This document shows positions 16,086 through 24,712 of a stretch of DNA of 30,099 nt, one piece after another. Source of the DNA: Massilia sp. UBA2604 (GTDB lineage Bacteria; Pseudomonadota; Gammaproteobacteria; Burkholderiales; Burkholderiaceae_D); NCBI GenBank assembly GCA_002339265.1, contig DDKG01000115.1, positions 1 through 30,099 of the forward strand. Reading direction: 5' to 3'. Every line of letters starts with the position of its first letter. The stretch's first letter is position 1. The notes under the pieces were generated by a model. It was not told the origin of the DNA. It ran no database searches and was given only the letters and a program-made list of their open reading frames with translations. The translations under genes and the position numbers were made by a program.

Positions 16086-17264
16086 TCAGCCGACTTGCGC
16101 CACCGGCAGCTTCTCCGCCGGCACGCGCGCCGCTTCCTGGCTGGTGGCGAAGAAACGCTCGACCTTGTTGCCCGGGACCGCGCTGCTGATCAGCTCGTGC
16201 ATGCGGCTGGCGGTCAGGTCCCACGAGGTGCCGGCCACCACTTCGCGCATGCGCCGGGCTTGCGCCTGGCGTGCGTCGTCGTCCAGCGCCAGCTGGCGTT
16301 CGCAGGCGGTGATGAAGTCGCCATGCGATTCGGCGATCTCCACCACGTCGCCATACGGCACCTTGACGTCGGTGATCGGGGTCGACACGCATGGCAGCTC
16401 GGCCGCCATGTATTCCAGCACCTTGGTCGGGCTGATGAACTTGGTCGAGTCGTTCATCGCGAACGGCAGCAGGCAGACATCCCAGCCGGCCAGGAACTGC
16501 GGCAGCTGGTCGTAGGTGCGCTGGCCCATATAGTGCACGTTCGGCTGCTTCGGCAGGGTCGCCGGGTCGATCTTGACCACCGGGCCGACCAGCACGATCT
16601 GCCAGTCCGGGTGGGCGTCGGCCATGCTCGAGACCAGGTCGACGTCGAAGCGCTCGTCGATCACGCCGTAGAAGCCCAGGCGCGGATGCGCGATATGGGC
16701 CTGGTCCGGGTGCGAGATGGCGCGGTCCTGGGCCTGGCGGAAGTGTTTGGCGTCGACGCTGCTCGAGAAGCAGTGCGCATTCGCGTGGCGGTCGCGCTTC
16801 GACTGGTACAGGCTCGGGCCGCCGGTGAAGACGACGTCGGCGATGTTCAGCAGTGCGCTCTCGCGTTGCAGCAGCTGTTTCGGCGCATTCTTGAACATCG
16901 CCAGTTCGTCCATGCAGTCGTAGATCACCTTGGACGGCTTGAAGACCTGCAGCAGCGGCAGCGCCATCGGGGTATAGAACCAGACGATCGGCGCTTCGTC
17001 CTGCGGCACCAGGTTGGCGAGCAGCGCCTGCAGGGTCGGCAGCTGGTCGTCATGGAAGCCGAATTGCTGGATCGGCGTGTGCGGGCGGCAGACGGTGATG
17101 TTCGGTGCGACTTCGGTCTTTTCCAGGCGTGCCTCGCCTTCGGTATGCATCGGCTCTTCGACGAAGAGGATGTTGTAGTGTTCGGCCAGACGGGTCATCA
17201 GGTGCTGTGGACGCTGGAACACGAAATCCCAGCGGAGGTGGCAAAACACGATCAGGGTCGGCAT
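16086..17264 (-). CDS. Glycosyltransferase (GT-B fold, family 4-like)
   Basis: A 392-residue enzyme. Start ATG 17264 has AAAGGAA at the proper distance. The N-terminal segment HLRWDFVFQRPQHL (9-22) is characteristic of a group of bacterial GT-B transferases that includes TuaH-like proteins. The C-terminal half has FYGVIDERFD (about 195-204), LVGPVVKID and the sugar-nucleotide-binding KVLEYMAAELPCVST helix (about 297-311). It probably adds a sugar to a surface polysaccharide or lipid; donor and acceptor cannot be told. It is single, with no other polysaccharide gene in the window, and is preceded by a 397-bp non-coding region that likely carries its regulation. Confidence 0.88.
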   Translation of the reverse strand: MPTLIVFCHLRWDFVFQRPQHLMTRLAEHYNILFVEEPMHTEGEARLEKTEVAPNITVCRPHTPIQQFGFHDDQLPTLQALLANLVPQDEAPIVWFYTPMALPLLQVFKPSKVIYDCMDELAMFKNAPKQLLQRESALLNIADVVFTGGPSLYQSKRDRHANAHCFSSSVDAKHFRQAQDRAISHPDQAHIAHPRLGFYGVIDERFDVDLVSSMADAHPDWQIVLVGPVVKIDPATLPKQPNVHYMGQRTYDQLPQFLAGWDVCLLPFAMNDSTKFISPTKVLEYMAAELPCVSTPITDVKVPYGDVVEIAESHGDFITACERQLALDDDARQAQARRMREVVAGTSWDLTASRMHELISSAVPGNKVERFFATSQEAARVPAEKLPVAQVG

Positions 17265-17410
17265 GTCGATTTCCTTTCGCCTTGGCGGCGTTCTAGTAGT
17301 TGGCAAGTAAACCGGACCGCTTCTTCTCTCTCTCACAAGGCCGTGGCGGCGCACGGGAAGCCGGTCGGACCAGGGAATCGTATCATGCAATTTTCCCAAT
17401 ATTTTCAGTT

Positions 17411-17429
17411 GTGCAAAGCAACATTGCAC
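17411..17429. promoter_or_regulatory. Inverted repeat GTGCAA-N7-TTGCAC
   Basis: Perfect 6-bp arms with a 7-bp spacer in the AT-rich part of the glycosyltransferase upstream region, about 150 bp before its ATG. The layout fits a dimeric regulator's operator. No promoter hexamers could be assigned confidently beside it. Confidence 0.4.
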
Positions 17430-17606
17430 CACATGTAACAAAAGATTGCCGTCCTACTGCTGGGCTTCATAGGGAGAGTCCGTCTGCCAGGCAATTTTCT
17501 GTAAGGGGCGTCCTACACCAAGACAGGAAAATCCACTACGAAAAAACGGCAAAAACTTTACTGTGTGCACTGAAATCGGGGGGCCGAAATCGCCGGTTTA
17601 CCGCCT

Positions 17607-17629
17607 CCGCAGCCGCAATCCGGCTGCGG
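17607..17629 (-). terminator. Candidate stem-loop downstream of the DUF2863-like gene
   Basis: A perfect 9-bp stem (CCGCAGCCG/CGGCTGCGG) with a 5-base loop, 33 bases past the stop codon on the minus strand. The nearest T-rich stretch is about 45 bases further (near 17541-17555), so this is not a textbook intrinsic terminator. It could protect the mRNA end. Confidence 0.4.
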
Positions 17630-17661
17630 CAAAGCGCCGTCGGCGGTTCGAAAACGGGACG

Positions 17662-18864
17662 TCAGGCAGGGTGATAGGGCTCGGTGCCTTCGGCATGGCC
17701 GTCGGCGCTGAAACCGGCGGCAATCGACACGCCTTCCAGGCCGAGCGACTGTAGTGCATCGCACAATTCGTCCACCTCCGCCGCCAGGTCGGCGGCCAGG
17801 TCGACCGGCTTCTCGACGCTGCCCCACGGCAGGCCGCCGTCGAGCGCATACAGGTTGGCGCGCAGGACCATGTGCTCGCCCATGTCGAGCGGCGCCACCG
17901 CGGCGTGCACCGCGTCCGGCGCCAGGTCCTTGGCCGCCAGCAGGCGCTTGGCCTCGGCCAGCACGGCCAGCGTCGCCAGTTCGGCCACGCCCTGCTCCTT
18001 GGCGCCGTAGAACAGGTCCTGATAGAGGAAATTGAGCTCCAGGCGATCCGGCTCGCGCGCGAGAACGCGCGCCACCAGCGGGCTGACCGCCTCGGTCCAG
18101 GCGCGGTAGCGCTCCATGCGCGCCGCGAAATAGGCGTCGCTCCCCGCTTCGTCCTTCGGCACCCGGTAGAACGGATCGTCGGCGCGCTTGAGCGAGAAGC
18201 CGAGCAGGAAGCGCAGCTCGAGCGCGGTCTCGTCGGGCGCCACCGGCTCGCCGGTCCAGCCGCGCATGCTGGCCTCGATGGTCGGCGCCGGCTGCAGCTT
18301 CTTTTCCAGCAGCGAGGCGGCGGCCTCGCGCAGCATCTGGTGCAGCGTGCCGTAGGCGATGTGGTCGATCTCGGCCAGGTCGTAGGCATGCTGCAGCAGC
18401 ACCACCTTCGCGTCCTTGCTGTCCAGGCCGTGATCCTGGAAGCTGGCAGCGAGCGCCTCGAAGGCTGCTTCGTCCTGGAAGGTCTCGCGCGCATCAAGGC
18501 CGCCGCTGCTGCGCACGAACAGCGGCACCAGGAAGGCGTCGATCTCGTATTCGGGGCCGTCCTCGCGCCGGATGCGCAGGGTGGCCGCTTCTTCTTCCAC
18601 GCGCGCGCGCAGCAGGCGGCAGGCCAGCGGGTCGGTGTAGCGCGCCAGCTCGATGGCTTCGTACAGCACTTCGTCGTGCTTCTTGCGGATCGCCTTGCGC
18701 ACCAGGCTGGCCAGCGCCTCCGCCTGCTCCTCGCCCTGGACCGCATCGTCCTCGCGTTCGGCGATCTCGAGTGCCATGTCGGCCATCAGGCGGGCCTGGG
18801 CATCGGTATCGGGTTCGCGCGTGTTGTTGGAAGTGCGGGGAGCGGGACGCTTGTTCTTCGGCAT
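17662..18864 (-). CDS. Uncharacterised protein, DUF2863-like
   Basis: A 400-residue soluble protein, mostly helical, with a basic start (MPKNKRPAPR). The opening 85 residues are a Glu-rich helical stretch. A segment FRFLLGFSLKRA-like (about 225-240, ELRFLLGFSL) and the following DPFYRVPKDEAGSDAYF look like the DUF2863 family restricted to Burkholderiales. The assignment is by overall pattern, not by a catalytic motif. Start ATG 18864 was chosen because a longer frame continuing to 19500 has no supporting signal and overlaps the divergent permease gene. Function unknown. A 132-bp divergent gap separates it from the permease. Confidence 0.7.
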   Translation of the reverse strand: MPKNKRPAPRTSNNTREPDTDAQARLMADMALEIAEREDDAVQGEEQAEALASLVRKAIRKKHDEVLYEAIELARYTDPLACRLLRARVEEEAATLRIRREDGPEYEIDAFLVPLFVRSSGGLDARETFQDEAAFEALAASFQDHGLDSKDAKVVLLQHAYDLAEIDHIAYGTLHQMLREAAASLLEKKLQPAPTIEASMRGWTGEPVAPDETALELRFLLGFSLKRADDPFYRVPKDEAGSDAYFAARMERYRAWTEAVSPLVARVLAREPDRLELNFLYQDLFYGAKEQGVAELATLAVLAEAKRLLAAKDLAPDAVHAAVAPLDMGEHMVLRANLYALDGGLPWGSVEKPVDLAADLAAEVDELCDALQSLGLEGVSIAAGFSADGHAEGTEPYHPA

Positions 18865-18996
18865 GGTGTGGACAAAGTAGATAGGGGTTCGAGCCGGCAT
18901 GGTAACACCGCCGCACGCCCCGGCGTAGCGCCGCCGGCTGCAGGCGCCGTGGCGCGGTGTTATGCTTCGGGCAAAAATACCTCCTGAAAGTCCCCC

Positions 18997-20289
18997 ATGC
19001 TCGAAAAACTCTTCAAACTCAGCGAAAACAAGACCAATATCCGCACCGAGATGATGGCCGGACTGACCACCTTCCTGACGATGGTGTACATCATCTTCGT
19101 CAATCCCTCGATCCTGGGCGACGCCGGCATGCCGAAAGAGTCGGTGTTCGTCGCCACCTGCCTGGTGGCCGCCGGCGGCACCGCCATCATGGGCCTGTAC
19201 GCCAACTACCCGATCGCGATGGCGCCCGGCATGGGCCTGAACGCCTATTTTGCCTACGCCGTGGTGCTCGGCATGGGCATCCCGTGGCAGGCGGCGCTGG
19301 GCGCCGTGTTCATCTCGGGCTGCCTGTTCATCCTGGTCACCATGGTGGGCCTGCGCGCGATGATCGTGGACGGCATCCCGCGCTCGATGCGGGTCGCGAT
19401 CACGGTCGGCCTGGGCATGTTCCTGGCCCTGATCGCCCTCAAGAACGCCGGCATCGTGGTGGCCAACGAAGCCACCCTGGTCAAGGCCGGCGACCTGCAC
19501 CAGCCGGCCGCGATCATGGCGGTCGTGGGCTTCTTCGCCATCGTGGCGCTGGACCGCCTGCGCGTGCGCGGCGCGATCCTGATCGGCATCGTGCTGGTGA
19601 CCGTGCTCAGCTTCTTCTTCGGCGGCAACACCTACCAGGGCCTGTTCTCGCTGCCGCCGTCGATCGAGCCGACCCTGTTCCAGCTCGACATCCCGGGCGC
19701 CCTCGCCGCCGGCATCCTCAACGTGGTGCTGGTGTTCTTCCTGGTCGAGCTGTTCGACGCCACCGGCACCCTGATGGGCGTGGCGCGCCGCGCCGGCCTG
19801 CTGGTCGAGGGCAAGATGGATCGGCTCAATAAAGCGCTGCTGGCCGACAGCGGCGCCATCGTCGCCGGCAGCGTACTGGGCACGTCGAGCACTACCGCCT
19901 ACCTGGAAAGCGCCTCCGGCGTGCAGGCCGGAGGCCGCACCGGCCTGACCGCCATGACGGTGGCCGCGCTGTTCCTGGCCTGCCTGTTCATCGCGCCGCT
20001 GGCGGCGGTGGTGCCGGCCTACGCGACAGCGCCGGCGCTGCTGTTCGTGGCCTGCCTGATGCTGTCCGACCTGGGCGACGTCGAATGGGGCGACAGCACC
20101 GAGAGCATCCCGGCCGCCGTCACGGCGCTGGGCATGCCGTTCACGTATTCGATCGCCGAGGGCATCGCCTTCGGCTTCATCAGCTACGCGGTGCTCAAGC
20201 TGCTGACCGGGCGCGCGCGCGAGGTCAAGCCGGTGGTGTGGGTCATCGCCGGGCTGTTCGCTTTCAAGATCGTCTACGTGGGAACCTGA
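18997..20289 (+). CDS. NCS2/AzgA-type purine (guanine/hypoxanthine/adenine) permease
   Basis: A 430-residue inner-membrane protein with 12-14 hydrophobic segments. The N terminus (KLSENKTNIRTEMMAGLTTF) and the APGMGLNAYFAY substrate-binding segment (about 71-82) are diagnostic of the AzgA family, which imports purine bases with protons. The TSSTTAYLESASGVQAGGRTGL motif region (about 295-316) is intact. Length matches the family. The ribosome-binding site is poor. No purine riboswitch structure was recognised in the short upstream gap. Transcribed alone, divergent to the DUF2863-like gene. Confidence 0.93.
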   Translation: MLEKLFKLSENKTNIRTEMMAGLTTFLTMVYIIFVNPSILGDAGMPKESVFVATCLVAAGGTAIMGLYANYPIAMAPGMGLNAYFAYAVVLGMGIPWQAALGAVFISGCLFILVTMVGLRAMIVDGIPRSMRVAITVGLGMFLALIALKNAGIVVANEATLVKAGDLHQPAAIMAVVGFFAIVALDRLRVRGAILIGIVLVTVLSFFFGGNTYQGLFSLPPSIEPTLFQLDIPGALAAGILNVVLVFFLVELFDATGTLMGVARRAGLLVEGKMDRLNKALLADSGAIVAGSVLGTSSTTAYLESASGVQAGGRTGLTAMTVAALFLACLFIAPLAAVVPAYATAPALLFVACLMLSDLGDVEWGDSTESIPAAVTALGMPFTYSIAEGIAFGFISYAVLKLLTGRAREVKPVVWVIAGLFAFKIVYVGT

Positions 20290-20383
20290 ATCGCCCCAGA
20301 AAAGTGACCGGTCGTTCGCGCCGAGCCTTACTAAACAGCGCCCAGCTCGTGCCTGATTGCATCGCTGCGCGCTGTCTTTGCGT

Positions 20384-20389
20384 TACAAT
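20384..20389 (+). promoter_or_regulatory. Candidate -10 box of the DUF481 gene
   Basis: TACAAT (5 of 6) lies in the 205-bp gap before the DUF481 gene, 106 bases from its ATG. The best -35-like hexamer, TTGCAT at 20357-20362, is 21 bp away, too far for a standard promoter, so this is tentative. Confidence 0.3.
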
Positions 20390-20494
20390 GTCCGCCTACT
20401 CGCGGCTACTACGGCGGTCGCGCACGATCCACGAACGATGGGCCGGTCGCCCTGGGCAAGCCATGCGTTACGGCGCAGCCCATGCGGCCGCTAG

Positions 20495-21298
20495 ATGCTG
20501 ATGAAACCACTTTCGATCCTGGCGCTGGCCTTGGCTGGCATCCCGGGTGCGGCGCTCGCCGCTCCCGATCTTCCCCAAATCGGCGACGTCCATGCGCCGC
20601 TCGCCGTCGCGATGCCGGCGATTCCGGATGGCGGCTGGTTCACCTCCGCCGAACTGGGCGCGATCACGACCTCGGGCAACACCACCGGTACCTCGGTGAC
20701 GGGCAAGATCGACGCCCGCCACGAAACCACGCGCTGGAGCCACGAATTCATCGCCAGCGGCTACTTCAAGGAAGACGAGTACGAAGACGACCAGGGCGAG
20801 CGCCAGAAGAGCCGTTCGGCCCAGCGCTGGGCCACCTCGGCCAAGGCCTCGCTCAAGCTGCTGGGCGACGGCCGCCGCGCCTTCGTGCTGGCTTCGCACA
20901 CCGACGACAAGTTCGGCGCCTATACGCGCTACTCGACGGTCGGCATCGGTTATGGCTCGCGCTGGTACACCGCGCCCGACAAGACGCTCGACGTCGAGAT
21001 CGGTCCGGGCTATTCGGTGGGCGTGCGCGACAACGAGGAAGAAGAAAAAGGCATGACGGTGCGCAGCGCGGCCCAGTTCCGCTGGCAGGTCAGCCCATCG
21101 GCCTTTTTCGCCCAGACCGTCAGCGTCGAGAAGGGTACCGGCAACACGCATTCGGTGGCCGAGACCTCGCTCAGCACCAAGATCAACGGCAGCATGCAGA
21201 TGAAGGCCGGCTTCAGCGTCCGCAACGACAGCAACGTCCCGGAAGACAAGAAGAACACCGATACCCAGACCTCGCTGACGATGGTCTATTCGTTCTGA
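20495..21298 (+). CDS. DUF481 family outer-membrane protein
   Basis: A 267-residue exported protein. A signal peptide covers about 1-23 (cleavage after ALA). The mature part has the DUF481 opening (WFTSAELGAITTSGNTTGTS, about 49-68) and alternating-hydrophobicity strands typical of a small beta-barrel, ending in the terminal aromatic VYSF expected of an outer-membrane protein. Relatives include YdiY-type, salt- or stress-induced proteins. A TAG stop sits right before the ATG 20495, and there is a second ATG at 20501; neither has a Shine-Dalgarno. The end overlaps the convergent MHS transporter gene by 13 bp. Confidence 0.88.
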   Translation: MLMKPLSILALALAGIPGAALAAPDLPQIGDVHAPLAVAMPAIPDGGWFTSAELGAITTSGNTTGTSVTGKIDARHETTRWSHEFIASGYFKEDEYEDDQGERQKSRSAQRWATSAKASLKLLGDGRRAFVLASHTDDKFGAYTRYSTVGIGYGSRWYTAPDKTLDVEIGPGYSVGVRDNEEEEKGMTVRSAAQFRWQVSPSAFFAQTVSVEKGTGNTHSVAETSLSTKINGSMQMKAGFSVRNDSNVPEDKKNTDTQTSLTMVYSF

Positions 21299-22572
21299 TC
21301 GGTAACCGGCCGCCGCCCGCGGCCGAGCAGCAGCGCAAACAGGCTGGCCAGCGACGCGGCGCTCAGGTAGTAGCCGACCTGCGCCAGGCCATACCTCGTG
21401 CCCAGCCACAGCGCGATATAGGGCGCCACCGAGGCCCCCAGGATGCTCGCGAGATTGAAGGTCAGTGAAGCGCCGGTATAGCGCACCTCGGCCGGGAACA
21501 GCTCGGCCAGCAAGGTGCCGAGCGGGCCATAGACGAAGCCCACCAGCGACATCCCCACCACCATGAAGATCGCCACCGGGAGCCATGTGCCGGCGCCGAA
21601 CAGCGGTCCGTACAGCAGGCCGAAGCTGCCGATCGCCACGCTCACCAGCATCAGCGCCGCGCGCCGCCCGATGCGGTCGGCCAGCAGCGCCGACAAGGGG
21701 ATGGTCAGGGCGAAGAACACAATCGCGAACAGTTGCAATAGCAGGAATTGCTGGCGGGTGAAGCCGAGCCTGGTCGTGCCCCAGGTGAGCGCGAACACCG
21801 TCATCAGGTAGAAGAAGGCAAAGCCGCCCATCGCCGCCAGCGCGCCCAGCAACATGGTGCGTCCATGCTCGCGCAGCACCGTCACCATCGGCATTTTCAC
21901 CTGGGCGCCCCGGGCCTGCACCCGCTGGAAGTCGGGCGTCTCGGTGATCTTCAGGCGGATGTACAGCCCGACCGCAACCAGCAAGGCGCTGGCCAGGAAG
22001 GGAACGCGCCAGCCCCAGCTGAAGAAGGCCTGGTCGCTCATCACCTCTCCCAACAGCAGGAAGGTGGCGCCGGACAGGAAGAAGCCGATCGGCGCTCCCA
22101 GTTGCGGGAACATGCCATACCAGGCGCGCTTGCCCGGCGGCGCGTTTTCGGTAGCCAGCAGCACCGCCCCGCCCCATTCCCCGCCCAACCCGAGCCCCTG
22201 TCCGAAGCGGCACAGCGCGAGCAGCAGCGGCGCCGCCACGCCGATCTGGGCATAGGTAGGCAGCAGGCCGATGACGACTGTCGAGATGCCCATCGTGAGC
22301 AGGGCCGCGACCAGGGTCGACTTGCGGCCGATGCGGTCGCCGAAGTGGCCGAACAGGGCCGAGCCGATCGGGCGCGCCAGGAAGGCGATGGCGAAGGTCG
22401 CCAGCGACTGCAGGGTGGCCGCGGCGGGGTCAACGGCCGGAAAGAACAGCTGCGGGAACACCAGCACGGCGGCGGTGGCGTAGATGTAGAAGTCGTAGAA
22501 CTCGATCGTGGTGCCGATCAGGCTGGCGAAGAGGACGGTGCGGGGCTTGCTGGATGCTGCGGGTAAGGCCAT
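21286..22572 (-). CDS. MFS transporter, metabolite:H+ symporter (MHS) family, copy 1
   Basis: A 428-residue protein with 12 membrane helices. The MHS hallmarks are present: IGTTIEFYDFYIYATAA (about 19-35), the GHFGDRIGRK loop (motif A, about 75-84), RFGQGLGLGGEWGGA (about 119-133) and ENAPPGKRAWYG. It should import a small carboxylate, betaine or similar compound with protons; the substrate cannot be told. AGGAGA precedes ATG 22572. It is closely similar to the transporter at 23097-24395, from which it is separated by the GNAT gene, and lies last in the leftward operon. The 3' end overlaps the convergent DUF481 gene. Confidence 0.92.
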   Translation of the reverse strand: MALPAASSKPRTVLFASLIGTTIEFYDFYIYATAAVLVFPQLFFPAVDPAAATLQSLATFAIAFLARPIGSALFGHFGDRIGRKSTLVAALLTMGISTVVIGLLPTYAQIGVAAPLLLALCRFGQGLGLGGEWGGAVLLATENAPPGKRAWYGMFPQLGAPIGFFLSGATFLLLGEVMSDQAFFSWGWRVPFLASALLVAVGLYIRLKITETPDFQRVQARGAQVKMPMVTVLREHGRTMLLGALAAMGGFAFFYLMTVFALTWGTTRLGFTRQQFLLLQLFAIVFFALTIPLSALLADRIGRRAALMLVSVAIGSFGLLYGPLFGAGTWLPVAIFMVVGMSLVGFVYGPLGTLLAELFPAEVRYTGASLTFNLASILGASVAPYIALWLGTRYGLAQVGYYLSAASLASLFALLLGRGRRPVTDQNE

Positions 22573-22611
22573 GGGGGATCTCCTGGTGATCTCGCATATA
22601 CGCCGCCGTCC

Positions 22612-23100
22612 TCAATCCAGATGCTCTCCCTTTTGGCCCCATTCGAGCTCCATGGCGTCGCCGTCGACGTGGCGGAGCGTGAACCCCAGCGTCTCGTACA
22701 GCCGGCGCGCTGCCAGATTCTCGGTGCGTACACGCAGCGCGATGCGCTCGTTCTCGTCCTGCAGCGCGCGCAGGACCCGGCTGGCAATGCCCTTGCGCCG
22801 CGCCGCCTGCGCTACCAACAGGTCGACCACGCGCAGCGCACCCTCCGCCTCGGCCAGCACGATGCGCGCTACCGGGAACTCCCCTTGGGTGATCAGCAAG
22901 GTCTCGGGCGCGGCAAAGCGCCGCGCATAGTCCTCGATCTGCATGGCGCGCTGGTGGCGCGCGATGCCTTCGATGACGCTGCGCGGGACCGGCAGCGCGC
23001 CGAGGTCGGGACGGGAGTCGAGGTAAAGCGCGTCGAGGAAGGCCTCGTCTGCGAGTACAGGCGCCCGCGCTTCCAGGCTTCCGAAACCGCGCCAGCTCAC
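22612..23100 (-). CDS. GNAT family N-acetyltransferase
   Basis: A 162-residue protein with the GNAT acetyl-CoA loop at RRKGIASRVL (about 108-117) and the C-terminal NLAARRLYETLGF segment (about 133-145) that is common to the family. The N-terminal part is unusually lacking in Met; the start is a GTG at 23100 whose last bases overlap the stop of the upstream transporter (GTGA), so it is translationally coupled. Substrate unknown; it could modify an amino compound handled by the flanking transporters, but that is only context. The stop is 39 bp before the next transporter. Confidence 0.88.
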   Translation of the reverse strand: MSWRGFGSLEARAPVLADEAFLDALYLDSRPDLGALPVPRSVIEGIARHQRAMQIEDYARRFAAPETLLITQGEFPVARIVLAEAEGALRVVDLLVAQAARRKGIASRVLRALQDENERIALRVRTENLAARRLYETLGFTLRHVDGDAMELEWGQKGEHLD

Positions 23101-24395
23101 CTTGCGGCGGCGGAAGGCACCAGGCTCTTGGCCAGCGCCAGGGCGACCAGGCTGATGAGCGCCGCGCCGCTCAGGTAATAGCCGACGTACTCGAGCCCGT
23201 AATTCGTCGCCAGCCACAGCGCGATATACGGCGCCACCGAGGCGCCGAGGATGCCGGCCAGGTTGAAGGTGAGCGAGGCGCCCGTATAGCGCACCTCGGC
23301 CGGGAACATCTCGGCCAGCAGGGTGCCGAGCGGGCCATAAGTGAAGCCGACCAGGCACATGCCGAGCACCATGAACAGCGTGACCGCAACCCAGCCGCCG
23401 GCGCCGAACAGCGGTCCGTACAGCAGGCCGAACACGGCGATCGCGGCGCTCACCAGCATCATGGCGCTGCGCCGCCCGCGGCTGTCGGCCAGCAGCGCCG
23501 ACGGCGGAATGGTGAGTGCGAAGAACACCACCGCGAACAGCTGAAGCACCAGGAACTCCTGGCGCGTATAGCCCAGCTGCGCCGTGCCCCAGCTCAGGGC
23601 AAACACCGTCATCAGGTAGAAGATGACGAAGGTCGACAGCGCGGTCAGGGTGCCCAGCACCAGCGCGCGGCGGTGGTCGCGCAAGACGGCCACCATCGGC
23701 ACCTTGACCCGCGCCTTCTTGTCCAGCACCTTCTGGAAGTCGGGCGTCTCGGTGATCTTCAGGCGGATGTACAGGCCCACCGCCACCAGCAGGGCGCTGG
23801 CCAGGAAGGGAATCCGCCAGCCCCAGGCGAAGAAGGCGTCGTCGCTCATCGATTCACCGAGCAGCAGGAACACCCCGCCCGACAGGAAGAAGCCGATCGG
23901 CGCGCCCAGCTGCGGAAACATGCCGTACCAGGCGCGCTTGCCCGGCGGCGCGTTTTCGGTGGCGAGCAGCACCGCCCCGCCCCACTCGCCGCCCAGGCCC
24001 AGGCCCTGGCCGAAGCGGCACAGCGCCAGCAGCAGCGGCGCCGCCACCCCGATCTGGGCGTAGGTGGGCAGCATGCCGATCAGGATGGTCGAGATGCCCA
24101 TCGTGAGCAGGGCCGCGACCAGGGTCGCCTTGCGGCCGATGCGGTCGCCGAAATGGCCGAACACGGCCGAGCCGACCGGCCGCGCGAAGAAGGCGATGGC
24201 GAAGGTCGCCAGCGATTGCAGCACCGCTGCGCCGGGGTCCGCGGCCGGGAAGAACAGGCGCGGAAACACCAGCACGGCGGCGGTGGCGTAGATGTAGAAG
24301 TCGTAGAACTCGATCGTGGTGCCGATCAGGCTCGCGAACAGGACGGTGCGGGGCTTGTTGGCGGTCGCCGGTGAATCCACGACGGCGTCGCTCAT
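23097..24395 (-). CDS. MFS transporter, metabolite:H+ symporter (MHS) family, copy 2
   Basis: A 432-residue 12-helix transporter, a clear paralogue of copy 1: by eye the first 170 residues are almost the same and the middle (about 210-270) differs most. The motif A loop GHFGDRIGRK is intact, but the matching second-half loop reads ADSRGRR where copy 1 has ADRIGRR, so the internal repeat of motif A is partly lost. The ATG at 24395 overlaps the stop of the thioredoxin-like gene as ATGA, and its own stop overlaps the GNAT start. Differences in the middle suggest the two transporters have diverged in substrate. Confidence 0.92.
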   Translation of the reverse strand: MSDAVVDSPATANKPRTVLFASLIGTTIEFYDFYIYATAAVLVFPRLFFPAADPGAAVLQSLATFAIAFFARPVGSAVFGHFGDRIGRKATLVAALLTMGISTILIGMLPTYAQIGVAAPLLLALCRFGQGLGLGGEWGGAVLLATENAPPGKRAWYGMFPQLGAPIGFFLSGGVFLLLGESMSDDAFFAWGWRIPFLASALLVAVGLYIRLKITETPDFQKVLDKKARVKVPMVAVLRDHRRALVLGTLTALSTFVIFYLMTVFALSWGTAQLGYTRQEFLVLQLFAVVFFALTIPPSALLADSRGRRSAMMLVSAAIAVFGLLYGPLFGAGGWVAVTLFMVLGMCLVGFTYGPLGTLLAEMFPAEVRYTGASLTFNLAGILGASVAPYIALWLATNYGLEYVGYYLSGAALISLVALALAKSLVPSAAAR

Positions 24396-24712
24396 GCACC
24401 CGCCTGGGCCAGCGCCTGGCGGACCGCGTCGGCGTCCACCGGACGCACCACGCGCGCCACTTCCTGGCCATCCTTCAGGACCACCACGGTCGGCCACAGC
24501 TTGATGCGGAACGAGCGGCCCAGCGGACGGCCGGGACCGTCCTCGACCTTGATGTGTTGCGCAGCCGGATGGTCGGCCAGCGCCTGCTCGATCAGCGGCT
24601 CGGCGGCGCGGCAATAGCCGCACCAGTTGGCGCCAAAGTCGAGGGCGACCAGGCCGGGCGTGGCGTCGATGGCGCTGCGCTCGGGTTGGGAAGTTGCGTA
24701 AGGGGTGGCCAT
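24392..24712 (-). CDS. Thioredoxin-family protein
   Basis: A 106-residue cytoplasmic protein with the redox motif WCGYC (Trp30, Cys31, Cys34) after a FGANW strand, and cis-Pro74 in KLWPTVVVLKDG, the usual thioredoxin layout. GYC instead of GPC would make it different in redox potential from classic thioredoxin. AGGAGA precedes ATG 24712. It is the first gene of the leftward operon and is coupled to the MHS transporter gene through an ATGA overlap. A perfect palindrome TATTCGAATA (24732-24741) lies 20 bp upstream and could be an operator. Confidence 0.9.
   Translation of the reverse strand: MATPYATSQPERSAIDATPGLVALDFGANWCGYCRAAEPLIEQALADHPAAQHIKVEDGPGRPLGRSFRIKLWPTVVVLKDGQEVARVVRPVDADAVRQALAQAGA

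Larger units (their letters stand above)
17265..17661. other. Non-coding region upstream of the glycosyltransferase gene
   Basis: 397 bp without a supported gene. The part 17385-17560 is clearly AT-richer than its surroundings, unusual here, and holds an inverted repeat (17411-17429). The part nearer the DUF2863-like gene is GC-rich with a stem-loop (17607-17629). An upstream ATG at 17441 is in frame with the glycosyltransferase but lacks a ribosome-binding site and adds an unlikely sequence, so I read this as a long leader or promoter region. Confidence 0.6.

Noticed and set aside
15912..17438. 508-codon plus-strand open frame across repeat copy B and opposite the glycosyltransferase
   Set aside because: Its opening reads VPAKAGTQ from the repeat and the rest mirrors the glycosyltransferase gene.
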